Below are positions 1-11,262 of a DNA stretch of 64,000 bases, piece by piece. This DNA comes from Linanthus parryae (Eukaryota > Streptophyta > Magnoliopsida > Ericales > Polemoniaceae). The stretch spans positions 58,923,718 through 58,987,717 of the forward strand of contig JALGPY010000004.1 of NCBI GenBank assembly GCA_023055425.1, written 5' to 3'. How positions within the stretch are numbered: position 1 is the first letter of the stretch; each line of letters opens with the position of its first letter. The notes below the pieces were generated by a model that was given only the letters and a program-made list of their open reading frames with translations, ran no database searches and was not told where the DNA came from. A program made the position numbers and the translations under genes.

Positions 1-3000
1 GCTTGTCCCGAACAACACTTTGCTTCCAAGACTAACATATATCTTTACTTTGCCTTAGACACAACAACTCAAACACTGGAATATGCAATCTACATGACTA
101 TGAACAATGCAACTCGATTATACACAATGCAAGGAATTAAAGAACATATATATATTTTTTTCTTTTTAGTAGAGATTGGGCAATCTCAAAGAAGAAACCG
201 GCATGTAATAGGGCTCTCACATCCCCTAGAAGATTCTAAACTTCGGTGATCGATAGAACTTGCGGCCAGTTTCGTCAGACAGAACGGGCACGAACACAAA
301 ATAAGTTGCTTCCGCACACTCATCAAACGCATCCCTAGTACTTACCATCCGAGCTATTTATCCACGGGTTCAAATTGTTGACGGCTTTAGGACGGGTAGG
401 ATAGGATATTTAGAAGCGCAGTCCTAGACCTCATGATACAACTCACAAAGCCCGATTCTCACACTCCCTAACCAAAATTCAAGGAACCCCACCGAATCTA
501 CTACTCCGGCCCTCATTCCCTCAATCTTGGTGCAATGCCGTTATCGCGGCCACAAATGTGAAGAAGTGATCTCGAAGAATAGCTAATCTCCTCGGTCTTC
601 ATAAAGTTTAATTTCCGGCTCCCTATTCCATTTCAATTTCAACTTTCTGTTTTTTTTTTCTTTTTCTTCGATTTCAATTTCATTCTCAATAAGCACATGG
701 AGCCACCAATGATGATACAATAGTAATATCCAAGGAGGTCAAATCAATATAGATAACGTGGGGGTGGAATGTGTCAAATCAAATGGGATACCCCCACACT
801 CGATGTAAAGCATATCTCGAACCCGGTAGTCAATGTGTAAACGTGCTAATTCCAACCAATCCTCCTCATCACCTAAGATGTATAAAATATGAATGAAGTG
901 TAAGCACGTACTCCTATAAGATCAACCAAAACCCACCCCATATCGTGCAGAAAGGTATCACACACTATGGCACTCCACCTGTGATCGTGATGTATGGACA
1001 CGAATCATCGCCACACCTAAGTGTGCTGCCGTCTCTAAATCACCCTCACATCCCCTCAAAAGATGTCATGTAAGAATGTCCACTCAAGATGTATCAACTC
1101 AGCTCCCCCTCATCGACCATCCCTAACTCAACTCCCTTTATCATGACGCATAGGAATGGACCATTCTGACTAGTGATAGGAGTCACAAGGAACGACTTCC
1201 AAGGCTAGAGGATGTGAATAAAAGGGGTAAATGGATCAAATTAGGATAACTAGTGGACCTAGGCGATGGAGACAGGACGTGAGGTCCCCATAAAAATCAC
1301 TCGCACAGCTGTTCCGTTGCCACTACGACGAGGGTTGACGACTACCTAAGTGACGGTGGTGTAGCGCTAGTAGGCTAACTAGTTTGAGAGACAGCTACTC
1401 ACAATTCTCTAGTGCATTGGCCCTATAAGTCTTCCTACTCCAGATTCTCGCGTGTCTACCTTACCTCAGATTTTCATACTACCTAGGGAATACTATCATT
1501 GAGCCCTCTCCACGCTTACTCTCTTCAATTGCCCTTTCTAAAAAAATTTCAACTTTTAGGATTTTTCTTATTTTTTAATTTTTTCTTTGTTTTTGTTTTA
1601 ATTTTCCTAACTCTATATACTTGGGCCAACTCGATTAACTAACAACTATTGGGTAGGGGGACTCAATAGTTAAAAGTGAAACAATTATATACAATGCAAA
1701 TATTTAAACGTGCACATGCAATCCTAACTTCGACACCTACGTGCAAACTAACTCACTATTCTATATGTAACGAGGCAATGCAAGTTAAGTCAAGTAAAGA
1801 TATGTATAAATCCCCCCAAACTTGAGATAACCATTGTCCTCAATGAAATTAAAGTGTCCCCCCAATGACATGATCTCAACATGTAAGGATTCAAAAAGAC
1901 AAGTGTTTCATGGCACTTTGCGTAAAATGAATCATATCGTCTAGAGAGATAATTTAAAGAGAGATAATATGTGGTACCTATGATCCCGGAGTACCATTCT
2001 TACGAGATTAGTTTCGCGAAAATTAGTTAAGAAGGACCGAGTCGGTCGACCAAATTTTCCGAAAACTTGAGCAAGTTGAAGCAAGCATACCGTTGATGTG
2101 CTCCTCCGTGTTCCTGTCTTGAGTTCCTCTTTGAGATTTGGCCGAATCCCCCTCCAAAGAAATGAATTGGAAAATTTACATTCTTGGAGACCTTCCTATT
2201 TGAATTCCCCCACACTCAATCCGCTCACTATCTCAAAAGCTCAAGAGTTAATCCACTCACTATTTCAAAAACTTTGCGATTTGGATGCGTTTTGGGTTTG
2301 GGGTAAGTTGGTGTTCTTGAGGGTTTGAAGAGGAAGAAGATGAAGTTGGGAAGTGTTTGATCCAAATTTGGGTGTCAGGGGACAATCAAGAAAATACCAA
2401 AAAACACCCCCAAAATCGGACAAACCCGCCCGATTTTGGCCCCCATTTCGGCCCGAAATGGGTGCCGAAATTAGTGGATTTCGGCCGAAATCACTGTAGC
2501 AGTTGAAAACAGTGGGCATGTTTGATTTCGGGCCGAAATCAGTGTATTTCGACCCCCATTTCGGCCCGAATATGGGTGCCAAAATGCACTGCTTTTTGCC
2601 TGTATTGTTTTTGCTCTATCTTCTTCATCCGGTACCCCGATTCGTGCGATTCTTGAACCGTTGGACTCCACACTCGACGAGGAATCCATTTTTGACTAGA
2701 AAATTCCCAAATCCAAGAAATTTTCCATGTCTTCTCAATTTATCTCTCTTATGCAAAGAATCTCACCTCCAAATCTCTTGAACTTTTATCTCCTCTCCGG
2801 ATTCCGATGCGTGCAACCTCGATACTCCAACTTGCTACCATGTTCCTCATGAATAATTAGCTACTCCTCGACCTCAAATAGCTCCTTCATCAAGCTCAAT
2901 GCTCCCGGTTAGCTCGTTGTTCCTCGTTTTTCATGCAAACTTGTGCACATGCATCAAAGCAAAGAATCCGGAGGTCCTCGTTACCTGCACACTCATAGAA

Positions 3001-3152
3001 GACACTAAAACACCCTCTCTTTCATCTCTAACTATAAAATATGGATAATTCAAAGAACATGAATAAAATAAAATAAAAAAACCCCTACTCTACCTTGGTT
3101 TGCCTCCCAAGAAGCGCTTGTAATTTAAGGTCGACGGCCCGACAAAGTTACC
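1..3152 (-). other. Element A 3' non-coding region (pol end to PPT)
   Basis: About 3.1 kb between the integrase stop and the 3' LTR. I see no credible gene; the short ORFs here lack recognisable domains. It aligns by eye with the 3' region of B (12854-15207) and with the two halves of the 3' region of C (22233-23223 and 33969-37743). A lacks the ORF that C carries at 34954-36476: only about 130 bp separate the PPT-like tract at 1811 from the shared segment at about 1950. A palindrome cluster lies at 2430-2580. Confidence 0.75.
2431..2580. repeat. Cluster of ATTTCGG/CCGAAAT palindromes in element A
   Basis: Four inverted repeats lie within 150 bp. 2442-2462 has arms CCCATTTCG and CGAAATGGG around GCC. 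2477-2492 is a perfect 16-bp palindrome, GATTTCGGCCGAAATC. 2524-2540 has arms GATTTCG and CGAAATC around GGC. 2556-2576 is a slightly degraded copy. Element C has the same cluster at about 37050-37170. Function unknown. Confidence 0.85.
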
Positions 3153-3812
3153 TCACTCGTGATTAGGCGAATCTAAATAGATTGCCTCGATCTTGATCTT
3201 TGCTGGCATGGAGGGATAGTATTGCTTGACCCGATTACCGTTCACCCAGAAACATTCCTTGCTATGAGGGTCCTCTAGCTCTACCGCTCCCCATGGATAA
3301 ACTTGATGAATTCGGAACGGTCCAGACCACCTAGAACGCAACTTGCTCGGAAAGAGCCTCAACCTTGAGTTGAAAAGCAATACTTGCTAACCTACATGGA
3401 GCTCCCTTGGCTTGATGTTGTTATCATGACATCGCTTAGTCTTTTCTTTGTAAATCTTGGAGCTCTCATAAGCACGCGACCTCCATTCTTCTAGCTCAAG
3501 TACTTTCAACTTCCGTGCTTCACCGGCCAAGTTGTGGTCCATGTTCAATTGCTTGATTGCCCTATAAGATTTGTGCTCAAGCTCAACAGGAAGATGACAA
3601 GACTTACCAAACACTAGCTGAAATGGTGACATGTTCAAAGGAGTCTTATATGCTGTCCTGTATGCCCACAAAGCATCATCCAACTTTACGGCCCAATCTT
3701 TTCTACCAGCATTCACTGTCTTCTCGAGTATCCCTTTTATCTCCCTGTTGGAGACCTCTGCTTGCCCGTTAGTTTGGGGGTCATAAGGCAAAGAAACATT
3801 TTGGACATACAC
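3153..3812 (-). pseudogene. Element A integrase C-terminal part
   Basis: Second part of the Athila integrase. It holds the end of the DDE core (the [15 protein letters not shown] stretch with the catalytic Glu) and a C-terminal domain ending in a WSGPF stretch, followed by the closing segment of Athila pol. It is separated from the upstream integrase by a frameshift near 3815-3824 and has one in-frame stop at 3387. The reading frame ends at 3153, just before a stretch also seen after the pol of B and after the gag-pro of C. Non-functional. Confidence 0.85.
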
Positions 3813-3823
3813 CCCATACTGCT

Positions 3824-5260
3824 TCAGTACTCTGGCAAAATCTTATTAATGAAGTGGGATCCTTCATCACTCACCATGGCTCGCGGGGTGCCAAACCAAG
3901 TTAAGATGTTCTTTTTCAGGAATCTTTCCACAGTGACTGTATCGTTCTTAGGACAAGCAATTGCTTCCACCCACTTGGTCACATAATCCACAGCTAGTAA
4001 AATATATTTGTTGCCATAGGATGATGGAATTGGACCCATAAAGTCGATGCCCCACACACCAAAAGGTTCAACCTCTTGCCAAGTGTTCATAGGCAAATCA
4101 TCTCTCTTAGATATATTCCCTGTTCTTTGGCATCTATCACAACCTTCGACACAATCAAAGCAATCTTTAAAAAGAGTAGGCCAAAAGAAACCTGATTGGA
4201 ATACCTTAACAGCTGTGCAAGGTCCACTAAAATGACCTCCAGATGGTGCTGAATGACAATGCTCAATCACTCCTCCTATCTCATGAGTAGGAACACACTT
4301 CCTGATGATGTTATCAGCTCCCATCTTAAACAGGTAGGGATCATCCCAAAAGTACTGCTTCACCTCCGACAAGAACTTATTTTGCTGCACCGTGGTGAAC
4401 TCATCTGGAAGTGTCCCATCGGTTAGGTAATTGGAAATAACCCAATACGAATCTACCTGTTGTGCAAATGCCATGATGTTTTCGTCTGGAAAATCCTCCC
4501 TGATTGGCACTTTGTTTTCCACTCCACTCTCTATTCTTGAGAGGTTGTCCGCTACCACATTTTCTACACCTTTCTTGTCACGAATCTCCACATAAAATTC
4601 TTGCATAAGAAGGACCCACCGCAACAACCTTTGTTTGGCATCTTTCTTATCAAGCAAGTACTTTAGAGCAGAGTGATCAGTGAATATGACAACTTTCGAC
4701 CCAACAAGGTAGGGCCGAAACTTGTCCAACACAAAGATAACAGCGAGCAATTCCTTTTCGGTGGTACCATTATTGAATTGGCCCTCATTAAGAACCCTAC
4801 TCGCGTAGTAAATCACATGGATATTCTTGTCTTTCCGCTGCCCTAACACTGCGCCAATGGCAAAGTCGCTAGCATCACACATAAGCTCAAAGGGGAGATC
4901 CCAATCCAAAGTCATAATAAGAGGTGCAGAGGTGAGCTTCTCCTTCAGTGTATCAAACGCCGCTTTGCAGGCATCATCAAAAACAAATGGGACATCTTTC
5001 CCAAGTTGTTCACACATCGGCTTGCAAATCTTTGAGAAGTCTTTGATGAACCTGCGATAGAACCATGCGTGACCCAGAAAGCTTCTAACACCTTTCACTG
5101 ATGTAGGATATGGGAGTTGCTTGATTGTCTCAATCTTTGCGTGATCAACTTCCAATACCTTGCTTGATATCTTGTGCCCTAGAACAATCCCCTCTGTAAC
5201 CATGAAGTGGCATTTCTCCCAATTTAGCACGAGGTTAGTGTCAATGCAGCGGCTAATCAC
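3824..5260 (-). pseudogene. Element A RT connection, RNase H and integrase N-terminal/core
   Basis: A 478-codon open stretch in frame with the upstream RT, from which it is separated only by a stop at 5261. Residues 1-110 are the RT thumb/connection (LGHKIS, FLGHAWFYRRFI). Residues 125-240 are RNase H with Asp in CDASD (129), Glu in the TTEKELLA stretch and Asp in FTDHSALKY (195). Residues 330-380 are the integrase zinc module (EHCH...GGH...CDRC). The integrase core carries catalytic Asp in GIDFMGP (406) and SDEG (465). The frame breaks near 3824, before the catalytic Glu. Normal length and order for Athila pol. Confidence 0.9.
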
Positions 5261-6110
5261 TTACACCAAGTGATGTAAGCACTCTTCAAAACTATCACCG
5301 AAAAGAGAGAAGTCATCCATGAATACCTCAAGATTCTTCTCAATCATGTCTGAGAAGTTTGCCATCATACACCGCTGAAATGTCGCCCATGCATTAGACA
5401 ATCCAAAAGGCATGCGTCGGAACGCAAATGTGCCATATGGACATGTAAAGGTAGTCTTCTCTTGATCCTCTGGAGCAATAGCTATCTGATTGTATCCCGA
5501 ATAACAATCCAGGAAACAGTAGTACTCATAGTGAGCTAGCCCGTCAAGAATTTGATAAATAAAGGGAAAGGGAAAGTGATCCTTGAGAGTTGCTTCATTC
5601 AGCTTCCGATAGTCCATGCATATTCGCAAACCTGTAACTGTCCGCTGAGCAATCTGTTCATGGTTGTCATTCTCTACCACAGTCATCCCTCCTTTCTTAG
5701 GTACACATTGGACCGGGCTAGTCCAAGTGCTATCGGCAATAGGGAAGATGATTCCAGCTACTAACCATTTCACCACTTCATTCTTCACAACATCCCTCAT
5801 ATTCGGGTTGAGTCTTCTTTGAGGCTGTATTATTGGCTTCTTCCCATCCTCAATCCGAATTTTGTGCTGACAATAAGCTGGGATAATTCCCTTGATGTCC
5901 GCGATTGTCCATCCAATGGAAGCTTTGTATTTCCCCAACACTCCCCAAGAGCTGATCCTCCTGTCCCTGAGACAAAGCAGAAGAAACAATTACGGGCAAT
6001 GTGTCATTTAAACCTAGAAAAGCATACCTGAGGTGAGATGGTAATGGTTTCAACTCAACCACAGGTGGTGATTTGAGTGAAGGAATCAGAGTTGTTTCAT
6101 TCTCGACCAA
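5261..6110 (-). pseudogene. Element A reverse transcriptase
   Basis: Reverse transcriptase domain of Ty3/gypsy type. Recognisable blocks run from the fingers (TSPVQCVPKKGG, ICMDYRKLN) through FLDCYSGYNQI and PYGTFAFRRMPFGL to the active-site FMDD at about 5309-5320. FMDD in place of YMDD is usual for Athila. The first part lies in another frame (5850-6110), so there is a frameshift near 5980. A TAA at 5261 interrupts the frame just after the catalytic motif. Inactive as it stands. Confidence 0.9.
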
Positions 6111-6122
6111 CTCTAGCTTTAT

Positions 6123-6905
6123 CTAGCTATCAACAAAGTGCACTTCCTTGGGATGAGGATCCCATTCTCCTTTGTCCATGCTGGTTATTTCTTCCCACAT
6201 CAGATCAACTTTCTCTTTCACAACATCACCTTCATAAATCTCTACCCCATAGCAATCTTCAAGGTCATGATAGGAAGGCATTTGCATTTCCTTAAAAACA
6301 TTAAATACAACATTTTTTTCATTTATCTGCATGGATAGGCACTCGCTTTTCACATGAATTATAGCTTCTCCTGTAGCTAAAAAGGGTCTTCCAAGAATCA
6401 ATGGGACATCACCCACTTCCATGTCAAGAATGACAAAATCAGCTGGAAAAATGAGTGATCCCACCTTGACCAAAATATCCCCAATCACCCCATATGCCTG
6501 GCGAATGGATCTGTCTGCCATTTGCAACATCACCCGCATGGCCTAAGGATCCCCCACACCTAGCTTCTTGAATTTAGACAATGGAATCAAGTTGATGCTT
6601 GCCCCAAGATCACATAGTGCAGAAACTGTTATGGAGTCACCTAAGGTAAATGGGATCACAAAACTACCTGGGTCCTTGACCTTCTTTGGCAAACCTTGCA
6701 ATGCACACTCTGATGCTTCAGCTGTCAAAAAAATCTGCTCACATTCATCTATTCGCCTCCTCCCTGCCAATATGTCTTTCAGGAACTTAGCATAAATGGG
6801 CATCTTCTCTAGAGCTACAGCAAAGGGTAGATTGATTTCCAGCTTCTTGAATACCTCAAGAAATTTCTCGAATTCTTTGGCATCACTTTTCTTCCTGGTC
6901 CGCAA
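6123..6905 (-). pseudogene. Element A gag C-terminus and aspartic protease
   Basis: Retropepsin-type protease of Athila elements. The active-site motif is CDLGASIN with Asp at about 6611, in an ALCDLGASINLIPLS context, followed by VILDMEVGDVPLILGRPFL, the conserved ILGRPF block. A TAA at 6543 splits the domain and a TAG at 6123 separates it from the RT linker in the same frame. A frameshift lies near 6905, at the join to upstream gag. The upstream part aligns with gag-pro linker sequence of B and C. Confidence 0.87.
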
Positions 6906-7132
6906 AGTGTAGGAGCAATGGGAACAAACTCAGCACGTACCTCTTCTTTATTTTGCTCTACGTCTGCCTTGGCCTGCGTGACTACCTCATCATCGAATAT
7001 CTCATGCTCTTTTGACTTTTAGGCTGTGGCTCTAGCATGTGTTGGGTACGGTGGGTCGACCGATGTCTTCCCACTTCTGGTAGTGATAGCCTCAATAGGC
7101 TGAGATTCCTCCCAATAAGTAATATTGGATCC

Positions 7133-8206
7133 CTATGGAGCTGGCGTGGCTAACTGGCTCACAATCTGACCCACTTGCTGTTCCACATTCCGCAATGCTG
7201 TCTTGGTAACCTCCAAATCTGCGGCCAAATGAGTCATCTGCTCGGTGAACTGGTTGACATTCCTGCCCATCTGAAGCATCATGCTCTTAAGCTCATCCAT
7301 GTCACTGTCTTTTCTTGTTTGTTGTGCTGCTTCTTCATGCTGTATCTTTGCTAAGACTGCTCTAACTTCTGACGTTGGTAGATTGGACAATATCTTGCTT
7401 TCTCCGAACTGAGATTCTTGCTTTGTAATCTGCTTCATAAATTTGTATGCGCCGTCCTTATCAACCTTAAACAAGAAACTCCCTCCAGCTTCACTATCTA
7501 CACGTTCTTGGTAAGCACGGCCTGGAACGTGATAGAACACTTGAAAGGTCTTGTAGTCTTCAAAATCATGGTTTGGGCACTTTCTCAACAGTCCCATAAA
7601 ACGTTCCCATGCTTCCACTAGTGACTCATCTTGCTGCTGCTCAAAACTCAGAATATTGGCCTGAAGTTGAATCACTCGGTAGACCGGGTAAAATATCTCT
7701 AGGAACTCTTCAGCATACTGATCCCATGTAACAATAGAATTTGGTGCTCGATTTTTCAACCATGCTGCTACTGCACCACTCAGACAGTAGGGGAAAAGCA
7801 CAAGCTTAAAAACATCAGAGCTGACATCTTCATACTTTACCGTCCTGCAGAAAGAATTGAACTCCCCTATGAACTCATTCGGATCTTCTTCACTTGCCCC
7901 ACTAAACTGAAATAAGCTCTTCGCCGCTTGGATAGTGGTGCCCTTAAGTTGAAAACTCTCAGCTTGAATATCTGGCACCCTTATGGCTGGACTAACTCCA
8001 GTTATGGGACCCTGAAATCCTGTGACAAGAGACTTCCCCGAATGGTTATAAGTGGTCTGATTTTTGCGAACTTCCAATTGTGCAGAAAGCTTTTCCATCT
8101 TCCTTGTGATCTTGTCAAGAGCTATTTACATACTCTGTGAGTCCTCGTTGTCTGAGTGTGAGGATTCACTAGAGGAAGACGACACCTCTTCGTTCTCACT
8201 CATCAT
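7133..8206 (-). pseudogene. Element A gag
   Basis: Capsid/nucleocapsid polyprotein start. I place the start at the ATG at 8206, about 127 bp inside the PBS, which gives an acidic serine-rich N-terminus. An in-frame TAA at 8128 is followed by a long open stretch from 8098. The core has the retrotransposon-gag pattern (ASEEDPNEFIGEFNSF, AAWLKNRAPNSIVTWDQYAEEF). The tail is a coiled-coil-like segment (MMLQMGRNVNQFTEQM). A TAG at 7133 and a TAA near 7022 end the open frame early; Athila gag normally continues into protease. Non-functional. Confidence 0.85.
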
Positions 8207-8332
8207 GAACACCTGCTCCCTGAGATCACAGACAAAGGGAAGAGATCATTGCAACTAACAAAAATAATAAAAGTAACTGAAAATAAAAAGTATCCTAAGC
8301 TAATTATCGATCTCTCCAATAGTACCGTTAAC

Positions 8333-8350
8333 TCCCCGGCAACGGCGCCA
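8333..8350 (-). other. Primer-binding site of element A (tRNA-Asp)
   Basis: The plus strand reads TCCCCGGCAACGGCGCCA, identical to the 3' end of plant tRNA-Asp(GUC), so the minus strand is the complementary PBS. It lies 6 bp from the LTR edge at 8357. Intact. Confidence 0.92.
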
Positions 8351-8356
8351 AAAACT

Positions 8357-9871
8357 TGACGCGCATAAATTACGCGTACTGCGCAAGTGTACGGTCAAGT
8401 AGTAAAGTTGAGTCTTTAGGACCCTGAGTTTTTGAACCCACAGGGAGTTGAACTACTATTAGCCAATCGTTAATCAACTTCTGGATGCAAAGTAGCCGGT
8501 AAAAAGAGTTGAATGTTTTTAAGTTTGCCACCCTCAATCAAGTGGCTCTACGTAACTAAGAACTGCAAATTAAATGAATGATAGTACTAAGAATATGGAG
8601 AAACTAGATTATTTAGGGTCCCTAGGATGCTTAGTTGATTTTCGGATTCAATTCACAACACTTCACTATTTCTTTAACCATATCAGATTATACTCGCAAC
8701 ACATATCTCTCAATCATGTCTCACACTGTAGTGTATTCAACAACAAATCCTGTCATACTAATGTTGTTAGTCACACTACTCTAGTTGATATAATAAAGGT
8801 ACCTAGAAGACCTCTCAACCTTGCAAAGTAGTCACTTTAACATAATCAACTGAAACAATCTGGATGTGATCACTCTCATTCTTTTACCTCTCAGTCTCAA
8901 GAATATTAAGAGCGTCTTCCTACTCTTCACGAACCTAGGGTTGAGTTATTTTTATACACTCTCCTAGATAACTAACATGCTATGGGTGATCAAGCCTCAC
9001 ATGCTAAGAATTAAGAACTCAAGTAGAAGAATGAATGAAATCAAAAGTGAAGTTAAGCTTTAAGCATGAAGTAAATCCATGAATCCATCAATCAAACAAG
9101 TAAACCCTAGTTCTCCATAATCACCTAGCTATGAGTTTAGCTAGACATGAAATCTCTTGATAAAATCATGATCTCCATAGAAAATAGTACAAGAAATGAA
9201 GAAAAAGAATCAAACGATGAAATCCTTGAAGATGGGGCGTGAATCCTCACTTCCTTTAACTCCCGTGCGTCTCTATCTCTTCCTCATTCGTGTGGTTATG
9301 TTCTTCCAAGTCTTCTTCACGTTTTTAATCAGCTGGGGCGAACTTTTAATGTACTTTGGCTGAAATTGCATTTCAGCCCCTCTAGTTTGTAATTCCCGTC
9401 CAGAATTGTAAGCTGATCTTGCGCATGCCATATCTCTCTCATCCGGACTTGGATTAAGCTCCGTGACCTATCGTCGGAAATCTCTTTGAGTCTAATTTCA
9501 TTTGGAACCGGTCTCACTCCAAAATTATTTGTAGAACTCAAGATATCATCGGATTAGTGCAGACTGGTCATCCTAGCTTCTCCATCCTTGCTTCTCTTCG
9601 TTCCACTTGTGCTCCCGTTGTTTCCGAAGTTCGTTCCATGCCTCCTATCAACCAATAAGCATTCGTTCCTGTCAAAAAAACATGAAAAATATACCAAGCG
9701 ATTATATTTGACAAATAACAAATAAATATGCATAGAAACACCCGGACTAACAATACAAAGCATGTGAAGTATCAAGTAATAAAATGACCCAGATTCCCTA
9801 AAATAAGCTCAAATCACTCGTGATAATGTGTCAAAATAGAGATAATAGATAGATCCTAAAAGGCGCTATCA
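8357..9871 (-). repeat. Element A 5' LTR
   Basis: A 1515-bp LTR bounded by TG (8357) and CA (9870-9871). The inner edge abuts the PBS. The outer edge, GGCGCTATCA, is the same terminal sequence as the LTRs of C and close to those of B. It contains a perfect 9-bp inverted repeat (GGCTGAAAT/ATTTCAGCC, 9358-9378). I see no coding sequence. Confidence 0.9.
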
Positions 9872-10345
9872 GTTATATATTCTTATGAGATTATATTTGT
9901 TTGTGCGTGAAAATGGAGAATTAGAGTCGTTACGGGCTGTTTTTGGTATAAATTGAGAATGTGAGCGTTGTATCCTTTAAATGTGAAGTCCCGGAATTTT
10001 ATACATCGTTTTACGTGCTATTTATCATATTTTGTCACATTTGATCTTTGCGGGGTGTTCGTTTTTTGTTTTCCAGGAACGGAGCATGCGAGGAGCAAAA
10101 GGATATACGAAACGAGCTTAGGAAAATATGGCGCTCTCAATAATTGATGAGGAAAGCATGAGTTGAAGATTTGAGTGCAAGGAGCAAGTGAAAAGGGGAT
10201 ACAAGCCTTGAGACATGTGGGAGGCTGAAAATGGAGGAACAAGTTACAAATCGATGCTCGGGAGATGATTCAAAGTCAAGAGGAGGCTCGGGAAGTGCGC
10301 GGACAACGAGGAGAAAGCCTTGGCGACAAATCATAGATGTGCCAG
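9872..10345 (+). repeat. Element D 5' LTR fragment
   Basis: Closely similar to 43690-44170, including the TATA-like GGTATAAATTGAGAATG at 9946 and a GGAACGGAGCA stretch. Similarity ends near 10345, so the LTR is truncated at its 3' side by the internal deletion. A's insertion removed the view of its first bases. Confidence 0.75.
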
Positions 10346-11262
10346 CTTCTGTGGACATTGAGATTGTGCTTTTGACGACTCCATCCCCACGCATGTGCTT
10401 TGATTGGCTTACTGCTTAGTTGGTGGCATCGCGTGCTTCATTGAGTTAAGGGGAGATGAATTTTTATGTGTTATATTCATTCATTGGATCGTTATTTTCC
10501 TCACCCTAACATTCGGATAATTGCTTGATTCTTGGAAGACCGCTCGTGTATTTTTACGATTATATTGTTGATGTTTATTTAGAGATTAGAAAGGAAAAAA
10601 AAGAAAGAAAGAATAAAAAATAGAAACTGAAAAAAAAATAGAGAATAGGGAATAAAGTGTACTTATTGGAACACGAGTGGTGAAGCTTCTATTTTGTTGG
10701 AAGATGGTTTGCATTTCGTGCACGTTTTGCCACGATGACCACGGAGATCGTTATTGTATCGGGGTTTGAGGGGATCGTGGGCCGGAGACGGTGAGTTTCG
10801 GGTTGCGGTTACTATCACCATGGTGAGGCTGCGTAGATGGGGGTTGTAATGTGAGAATTCGACACTTTAGGATTCATTGATTTATGCTTATCCATTTTAT
10901 CCCTAAGCCTCAACATTCGAAACCATTAGCGGAATAGGAGCTCGGACTATGAACGTGGCTTAGCCTTGCGTAGCCTCTTATTTTTGTCTACACACGCGAA
11001 GAGGTATTTTGTTCTTGATGAGTAATGCTAGGCTTTCTATACTAACTAAGGGAAGTTCACGTTGTCGAGTTTAGTTGCGATTCACGCCGCTTGCCTAACA
11101 TTTTCATCACTACATGAGCACTAGTTTGTAGTTGATTGAGATTTCCCGATCTCGCAAAAAGATAAAAATAAAGTTTTTGTGTGTAAATACGTATTTTAAG
11201 ATCGAATCAAGATTGCATTGCATCATATTTTTGTATTAATTTGAGTCTTGTTTGTGTCAAGT
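9872..11262 (+). mobile_element. Element D, left part: Athila-type, internally deleted
   Basis: 9872 to about 10345 matches 43690-44170, that is the D LTR without its first nucleotides, which should lie left of A. From about 10560 the sequence resembles, in reverse complement, the 3' non-coding regions of A, B and C: an A-rich tract at 10590-10650, a TTTGAGGGGATCGTGG stretch near 10767, and GAGATTTCCCGATCTCG near 11140. So an LTR is joined to a 3' internal region and gag-pol is missing. No ORF with a domain. B is inserted at 11262 with CAAGT (11258-11262) as the probable target copy. Confidence 0.75.

Larger units (their letters stand above)
1..9871 (-). mobile_element. Element A: Athila-type Ty3/gypsy retrotransposon, partial
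   Basis: A minus-strand LTR retrotransposon with the order gag, protease, RT, RNase H, integrase, which defines Ty3/gypsy. The primer-binding site matches the 3' end of plant tRNA-Asp, as in Athila elements. The 5' LTR is at 8357-9871. The 3' LTR lies just left of the window: position 1 aligns with sequence about 20 bp inside the PPT of element C (22253). The right flank GTTAT (9872-9876) is the probable target duplication, and the flanking DNA matches the LTR of element D, so A is inserted in D. Coding capacity is destroyed by several stops and frameshifts. Confidence 0.9.
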
